From Syngnathus acus (Eukaryota > Chordata > Actinopteri > Syngnathiformes > Syngnathidae): a stretch of 64,000 nucleotides of DNA. The notes below the pieces were generated by a model, which was not told where the DNA came from, did not search any database, and saw only the letters and a program-made list of their open reading frames with translations. The stretch spans positions 4,589,956-4,653,955 of the forward strand of contig NC_051095.1 of assembly GCF_901709675.1 (NCBI RefSeq), given 5' to 3'. Below, in pieces: positions 56,561 to 64,000 of the stretch. Numbering within the stretch: the stretch's first letter is position 1; each line of letters opens with the position of its first letter. The translations under genes and the position numbers were made by a program.

Positions 56561-59500
56561 AACATTCACTTTAGTATTTTTAAGTGATTTATGTACACGG
56601 ACTTGAATGTGTCTTTTGTCATTCTCTTCCTGTAACGGGCCAGCATGTTTGTCTTCCACAGGCAAGAAAAGTTCACCTCAAAGTGGCATCTGAAAATCAC
56701 GGCCACTTAAACACTTTTAGCACTTATTAATTACATTAGGCGGCCAAATTGGGCAGCCGGGCTTTGATTTATTACCCAGCTAACTAGTTGTGTCACTCTG
56801 GGAATATGCAGATGGAGGGTGGACGTCGCTGGGAGATTTGACCACGACGCTCATCGCCAACGTCAATCCTGCTTGCGAGGGACGAGGTCGCCTTGATCCC
56901 CTCGAGGTGAGTGCGTCCATGCTGAGGTAGAATGTCAGGGCTAATGATTACCGCCTAATCAGCTGTGATCACTTCTCATTTATGGTTTTTACAGATATTA
57001 GCCCTCAGATTTAATAGTCGCACTCAAATCACTTTTGGGTTTTTCCATTCAAAAGAATTGGTGTGTCTTCTCCGTAAAGCTAATTGCAAAATCTTTCTCC
57101 TGCCTTTGAGCTGTTCTGCCCTTTGCGACACGGAGAATCCTTTGTATCTCACCTGCCCTCTAGAATGAACTTTAAATAGCTTAATCTCATAAAATATTCA
57201 TGCTGCTACAGTTTCTTCCACTCTTTCCTTGCAGAAAAAAATTCAAGTACGGTATGTAGCGATTATCTGAAATTCCTTCCTACTCGGCATCGCTCGTGTT
57301 TGTGTTAGCCTTTGTTCATTAAAACTCATTGAATTGTTTAGAGATTTTGATGATCAGGTTGTTTTTGATGGCTGTCGTGATTGCGAAATAGGCTCCTCCT
57401 CCTCGTTTCGCATGGGTCGGCCATTTTGGCGGAACACCGCTATGCGTTAGCATAGCAACGCAATTGTTTTCAATAGCAACAGAAACATGTTGCATGGCGT
57501 CGGATTAATTTTGTAAAATCCTCCAGGTTGAACTAAGAGCTAATGTTGACTTTGAATTATATAAAAAAGAAAAAGTCTGGCACACTTAGCCAATTGGAGC
57601 CTCTCTGCTCTTTGTGTTTTGACTGCGTTAATTCCGTCACTTATCTCTTTTGCTTTCACGCCTGGTCGTCAAATTCGCGCTCAGCCTCTAGTCATTGCTG
57701 CTCGGTTTAATCAGTGTTAAGCGGCGCCGAGTGATCTCAATTCACACGTCGGCGGATGCCACTGTGAATTTTCCCTGACCAACCCGTCGGCACCGGCCGG
57801 GGCCATCTTTTAACCAAAGAGGGGTCAAACCCTCCAAGTAAAAGCATGAACGACGTTTGAATTCAGCTAAATAGTCTTCTGTTAATGTCGCCATTGGCCG
57901 CATTTTTTTTTTTTTTTAAAAGCTCTTGGATAACTACCGTCCAGCGTCGCTTTATGGGCGCAAATGGGTGGGCTGCGGGTTCGCCTGAAAGCACGCGGCT
58001 CCATCACCTGCCAGGGGACAAGGTTGAAGGGCACGGGGAAGGATGGAGGGCCGCAATGCTGCTGGGTCAGCACTTGGCATGCCAGGAGGGAAGTAATGAG
58101 CCTTAGAGATCTCCTCTATCCAGCCCCCCCAACCCACCCACCACCCTTGCCTCATTTTATCTGGGGTACTTCATCCCTTTTGTCTCCTGATTTTCCTCGC
58201 CTGCTCAGTCCTTACTGTCAGTCTAAATTTCCATCAGGCTCTTTCTTGTAGGCTTAACCAGAATGAGTGTATGCAGAAAGTCTGATGACGGCTGTTAAAT
58301 GGCTATTCATTAGCTGCCAGGTAAATTTCCCTGTTAATAGTGTGCCGGTTTTATGGTCATATTTAAACGTAGCATAGTATGACTCCAACTATGGCAAGAC
58401 CAAGACAAAATACAGTCGTTTGTTTTGTGAAGAGAATTTCACAAGATGCGGCCACCCTTAGTAGCTCTCGACACTATGTGAGCCGCTTCGAGAGGCCGAG
58501 CGACACTCGGAATGATGCATTCGAGTCGCCCTCGGCGACGACGCCTCAGGCTTCTCCGAGGTACTTTTGCGGAGATTCGACAAGATCCATGCCGACTTGA
58601 GAGCGATCAAAATGCTTTTTTTCCTCTACTTCACGCAATTAGGAAAAAAAATTATGGCTACGGAGGTGTTTGTGAATCAATAAGTCCACCGGGGAAATCA
58701 ATCATTAACGGTGGCCGAACAGAGTGGAGGCGATAGATTTATCGATCGCTTTGCAACAGCACAGCTCTTTGCGGCTCACAGAAAAATAAGCTGCGATTTG
58801 TCAATGACACAAGGCACCGCGCTGTCGTATTTATTTATTTATTTAGTCATTTTTTTATTTATTTGCATCTGTTTACAACCAGATCTGGCATCCTTCCCAC
58901 AAAAGGCCTAATTATTGTTATTATTATTATTTTGCTTTATAGCCTCCGGTTACTCGGGTAAAACTGAATTTATCTTTGTCAAACAGCCATGTCTCTCCTA
59001 ATCAAATATCACCTGTGACTTTGCCATTTGGATTCAGTAGCTGTCCTTCGCTGCATGTTTCAAAATCTGGAAGAAATTTGTTGATGTTGCTTACGCTACC
59101 TCTCGGGCGACATTTTGACTTTCTTAAAATGGTCAAAGAACTCAACCAAACCAGTCTGCTTCTTGTTCTGTTGTTTTGGTCTTTCATCGTGGTGAAGCAG
59201 CATGTGGCTGTCTGCCCGGAGTTGTTTTGGTACCATGACAGCAGTGGCTCACGTTCGGTATGCATCACAGCAGCTTTCCTTGTAAATCAGAAAAGACTTT
59301 GTGTGTCTTTGCTTTCAAGAATTGTTTCCCCACACGCTTAGTGCAGTCTTGAAAATCTCGCCGCAACACAACCTGCGGTTACGGTTATTTCTCGAGGGAC
59401 ACAAATGAATTCTGACTTGAAGTCATGATTAAAGGCATGTAACTGCAGTACCAGATGATAAATTGTGGTGAAGTCAGTTGACTAATTTCCTGTTTGCAGA

Positions 59501-62500
59501 AAGCCACAGGGGAAAATGTAAGTACTTTCTGACAGCATGATTGTTAGCAAATCACAATATTTTCCTACCCTGCGCTGTTATGTGACTATATCAGTTTGTA
59601 TAAGCGTAATCAAAGTGGTTTTCTACTTCTCATACTTCCAGATGCACATTTTATGAATGCCGTCATAGAAAAAAAACGGCAAAACTATTTGCTTGATAGT
59701 GCCAACCCAAGCTACCGTGTATGACTCACCCGATTGTCTTCCCACACAGTTCAAGTTGGGTGAAATAGAGAGTCAGGCACGAAATTGAGATCATTTTCCT
59801 CATTTCCTAAAACAAGAACTGGAAAGTGCTCAAGTAAGCGTGCGTATGTTTGATTCTGATTCACTCTGAATGAACGCTAGCTTCAGATCTACTTTGGCTA
59901 ATGCTATGGATAGAATAGAGTTAGCTTAATTATGGAGCAAATACCTCTAATCACATCTCAGGAGAAAGTCTATAAGTCCTTGATCTGGTATCTGGATTGT
60001 CCTGTATGCAAATAACAAAGTGGGAGGTGTAGCGCGAAGATGTGTTTGTGACTTTACTTAAGAGTCATAGAGACCATGGCAGCTAACAAAACTGGACCAC
60101 AAAGACCTGAAAGGTCTGCTGGAGTGAGCAAGCAGAGGAATGATTATTGTCCTCCTCTGGCTCTCCAACAAACACTTAGGACATAATTCCAAAGCGTTAT
60201 TAGCTAGCTACCGCATGCTTTGTATGCAGTACAACAAAATAAGACCATTTGTGTATCTAAAAAAATGGATCATTGTGTGTTATGGATTGCGACACTATCT
60301 GTGCTGTTTAGTGTACTTCCGAAATCCTGACTATGCATTTATGCTTGTCTGACTGAGCACTGTAAATTAAATTACGTACAAATAATTAAGTGCGCAATGC
60401 ACAAACTTTGTCATTCCAAATTTATGCGCAAAAAGCTTTCAATTGTGGAAGTGTCTCAGCCGTATGAAGAACGTGCCAAATCCTTTGTGGATTATTATCC
60501 CCGAGAAGCTCTGGTGAAGGGCAGCCACCTACGGAAATGTGGAAGGGAGGGGGGGGCGGGGTGAGGCCTATCTTTGGATGCCACCTTGGAGGCCTACATT
60601 GTTTCCGTGTCCCTGCCAGTTAATGACATGCTTACGCCGTGCTAATTCTTTTCGCTAGTTTTAATTGTTAGCTTTACGAAAGCTCGCCCCGGTGTTGCTC
60701 GCCCACTTGGGGAAAATGTCTATTTCAAATTATTATCTGTTTTTGAAAAATGTGTGCATTTGATATATTGAAAGTTAGAATGTTTGAGTTTTCCTTCTTT
60801 TAGCTTCTCCATGTTTTTTTTGTATTGGGGCGTAGTCACTGGAACGTCCCTGACCTTATTCCACAAAGTTGGAGGAAGAGAGTCATCGCGAATATTTTGG
60901 TCGACGGAAAAGTTTAGCGCCTACCCCAAACCCTGAATCCTGATTGGCTTATTTAGATGTGTCATCAATTGTCGGCATCGTCAAAACTTTTGCCAAAAAG
61001 AACTCTTTAAATTGTCACACATACCAACAAATGCAAATGTTTCCACATTTGCTTCATTTCCTTTTCACGACCGCATGTGCTCACTCGTAGTCGCTGCCAT
61101 TTGAAATTGAATACTTTGTTTATCCACTTGATGTACTTGGCTTCTGTTCCAGCACTTCGGTCTGACCACGTTACCGCGATTCCAGTGAATTTCAGCCAAA
61201 TGTCGTCCGGATCCGAAAAATATTCTCGTCATCCTGAGTGAGTCATAGCAGCGAGACAAACAAGCTCGCTGGAACTCTTGAGTTAGCGTCGAGTCGAGCC
61301 GGACACTGACGTCAGGCTACTTTGAAACGACCTTCTCCTCGCACCTCTGGACTGATGTTTTAATGATGCATGAAAATGTGCAGATTAGCTGTGTTAGTTT
61401 CATCGCCGCCACCCCCGTCACTCTCGGAATCGGTCATAGGTTGCTCCAATGACATATTTATGAGACCGGAGCTGTCTTTTCAAAGCGAACTTTTAAACTC
61501 GGCACATGGGAACAGGTCAGCGAGTGTGTCAATTTCCAGGGATTCATATTTCATGTTGGAATTCAAGTATCTCACCCGTCCATCAGAATTCTTCTAATTT
61601 AATGTCAATCTACTTCTTCGCTGTGACAAGGAAATCAGCATCTTCATACCTGACTTCCAAAGGGGCGTCAAATCATTTTAATTTGTAAATTGGAAATTAA
61701 ACAGCCAAATGCCCTCCAGCAACAGCAACAAGGCATAATTAGCTTTGCAATATTGTACTGAAATGAAATCTTTTCTGTTGGTTTGGTTCGAGTTTTGACC
61801 CCCAGAAACAGGGGGGGAACTATTTAGTATGCACAGGCCAAACCTTTTAACTTGATCTGATTACCGCCGATGCCGAGCGACCCTGTCAGTGAGCGATGCC
61901 GCCGCCGATTATTGGTGCGGGCTTGAATGGCTGTGAAGTTAAATGATGTTCACTCTGTAGTGTTTGTCAGCATTAACGCCACAGAGACAAATGCTGCACA
62001 ACGGGACCATATTGACAGCCTACGGGGATTTGTCACTTTACAAGTACGTGGCGTCGTGACACTCCCCGACAATGGACTCGCGTGTTCCAGCCGGAAAATG
62101 GCAGGATAGTGGCCAGGGGGACAAGAAAGCCTTATTGAGGGTGCTTGGCCAGGACTACATGGAACAGATCGTACTCAAGAGACACATGGGATCTCTGTGG
62201 CGCGAGTCCTTCTGCGGCTCCGCTCTCGGTCGACCTCCGCCGTTAGGCCTCAAAGGCGGTTATTTAATTAAATAATCTTGGTAACGATTAACCGTCTGTG
62301 AAATGAACAAGTAGGAGGGTGCAGGAGGAAGGTGCCTTTCGCATGTGTCTGCTCTGTTTGACGACTTAAGGTTTGACGTGGGGATACTGTTGCCCTCTTA
62401 AGCTGCATCTTGCGTTTTAGCAGTCTTTTGTCAGTAAGTCATAGCTGGCAGGCAGTGAATACACAACAAGTCAAACAGGCGGTCCTCGGTATACTTTACG

Positions 62501-64000
62501 TTCCGGCTGCACGGCGATGAACGCGTTGGCCGCTTCGCATGGCGCGGGGCTTGGAAGCCAGCTCCAGAACGTCGTTTCTACTTGGCCTCTGTGGAAGCAA
62601 GATAGCACCGGTGAAAAGCAAAAAGAGCAGCACCGGAGGGCAGGGTAAGACACGAGAGAGGGAATGAAACGAGGTTATGCAGCAACGTGTTAACCGGAGC
62701 CAACAGAGAGAACAAAGGCAGAGTTGAAGTGGGCGTAGAGGAATGATAATGAAAATCATTTGCACATGGAATCTTTACCAAAAATGATAATGAAGTTAAA
62801 TTATGGCAGTTTTTTTTTTTTTTTAAATATGAGACCAGAAATTGACACGGTTGGGGAAGACTACCATGTGTCAGATGAGTGAAGCTATTTAATGCGGTTT
62901 GACTTTGAAATTCCACGACTGAGCCATATGAAGAATAATAAATGCAGTGTTACATCATACTCAGAAGAATGTAACAGATGGGTGAAGGAGGCCCGTCCCC
63001 GTGACTTAGCACCTTTTAACAGTCCACAACACGAATGGTAACAGCTAAAAAGCTAACTAGCTAGCTAGCATGTTAATTGCTAATAGCTCAGCCGTCATCA
63101 TTCTTCATTAGGCCCCTCCCATAGTCTCCCTTTCTTCTCTAATAGCCATTCAAATGATTAATTGAATCTATTTTAGTTTTACATCGGCGATGACACGGTA
63201 CACCCGCTTATCAGTTTCCCGTCATTAGGTGGCCGAGCTTAACAATGGCACGGACGCCACTTTATCGGGCTGATGTATGACACTCCGTATTTTTAACTTT
63301 AGCGGTTCTCGTCGGGTGATATTTCTTCATTTTTCATTGCCGTGATGGTCAAGCCTCGCCACAGTCCAGTTGATCTGAAATTCTGCCAACATTCTTGATA
63401 AATGGAATACTGCCGGAGTGTCAAAAAGTTCTCGACTGGTGTCACAAAAGACTCAGTATACCTAATAATTACCATGCAGTTAACTCAATGATAATATAGA
63501 AAATACAGAAAGAAAATACAAAAATACAGCACTGCGGAGAAAAGTGTACTCAGCGATTGGCAACGTAAAATGGCCGCCAGTGGCGTCACATCTCCCTATG
63601 GCTAGTTAGCGGTCCATTCATCCATCCGTCATTTGTGCTTATTGCGGCAGTCATTTTTACTGTCCCGTTGGGTGCCTTTTCTTTCTCCTCCCATCCGACC
63701 CTAAAGTGAACGTTCCCTGAGCCCGTCCGGCACGGGCAACGCTTGGGAAAATGGAATGAACTCTCACTAACCTCCTCGCGTGCCGCTCAAACTCACACAC
63801 CTCTGCACACACGCAATCGTCCACAGCTCCCGTAGATCGGCAGGAATTGGTAATGACACGATCCATCTCCAGGCCATTTTCAATTCAGCTGTGGGGAAAT
63901 GAGATAGGACGGTAATAGAATCTCATTGATCTGCGTTTGCTCTCATGTTTATGGTCCATGAGTGTGAAAGTCATTCCTAATGCTCCTTTTTTTCTCTTGA
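56561..64000. other. Non-coding stretch, part 4 (to window end)
   Basis: No exon with family similarity was seen on either strand; open frames are short and lack domains. Possible regulatory patches with ATTA cores occur at 56725-56790, 58290-58530, 60600-60680, 61860-62000 and 63120-63300. A (CTAG)n-like run is at 63056-63070 and poly-G at 60549-60561. Confidence 0.45.

Noticed and set aside
40491-64000. FABP2 or PDE5A orthologs expected after USP53 from human gene order
   Set aside because: I searched open frames on both strands for their recognisable sequence and found none. They may be beyond the window, lost or relocated.
1-64000. CRISPR arrays, bacterial operons, phage or plasmid features
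   Set aside because: No spaced direct repeats or prokaryotic gene organisation; exon-intron structure and repeats are vertebrate.

Overview
The window is vertebrate nuclear DNA, most likely from a percomorph-like teleost fish. The genes are split into exons with GT-AG introns, and several sec24d introns are only 67-94 bp long. Non-autonomous hAT-type and Tc1/mariner-type elements, simple repeats and a degenerate tRNA-like fish repeat are scattered through it. The species cannot be named from the sequence alone.

Four protein genes fill the first 40 kb, in the order sec24d (minus) - synpo2 (plus) - myoz2 (plus) - usp53 (plus). This is the gene order I know from human 4q26 (SEC24D-SYNPO2-MYOZ2-USP53). 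The paralogous human 10q22 block carries SEC24C, SYNPO2L, MYOZ1 and USP54. The protein sequences match the 4q26 members better (myopodin-type SYNPO2, calsarcin-1-type MYOZ2, a USP53-length deubiquitinase). Teleost a/b ohnolog status cannot be decided here. sec24d is cut by the left window edge (506 codons present). synpo2, myoz2 and usp53 appear complete and intact at 1321 (or about 1472 in an alternative isoform), 253 and 997 residues.

Region by region: 1-3560 sec24d coding exons; 3561-5685 a head-to-head region with CRE/UPRE-like motifs shared by sec24d and synpo2; 5686-14065 synpo2, with an alternative 3' coding exon; 14066-15414 an intergenic stretch with an AT microsatellite and a probable myoz2 5'UTR exon; 15415-19075 myoz2; 19.1-27.5 kb a non-coding stretch with a complete TA-flanked MITE and a candidate usp53 leader exon; 27555-39702 usp53; 40.5-64 kb a 23-kb stretch with no recognisable coding gene but many ATTA-type homeodomain cores, a second hAT copy and some exon-like or promoter-like fragments.

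Functionally, SYNPO2 and MYOZ2 are both Z-disc proteins of striated muscle. SEC24D is the COPII cargo adaptor and USP53 a tight-junction-associated ubiquitin hydrolase. They form a conserved neighbourhood rather than one pathway. The most interesting signals are a fish synpo2 segment with 24 tryptophans in a Gln/Pro-rich quasi-repeat, UPR/CREB3-type motifs upstream of sec24d, CTCF-like motifs including one across the usp53 stop codon, a GC-AG intron in usp53, and a minus-strand poly(A) site tail-to-tail with usp53. I saw no wholly new system.
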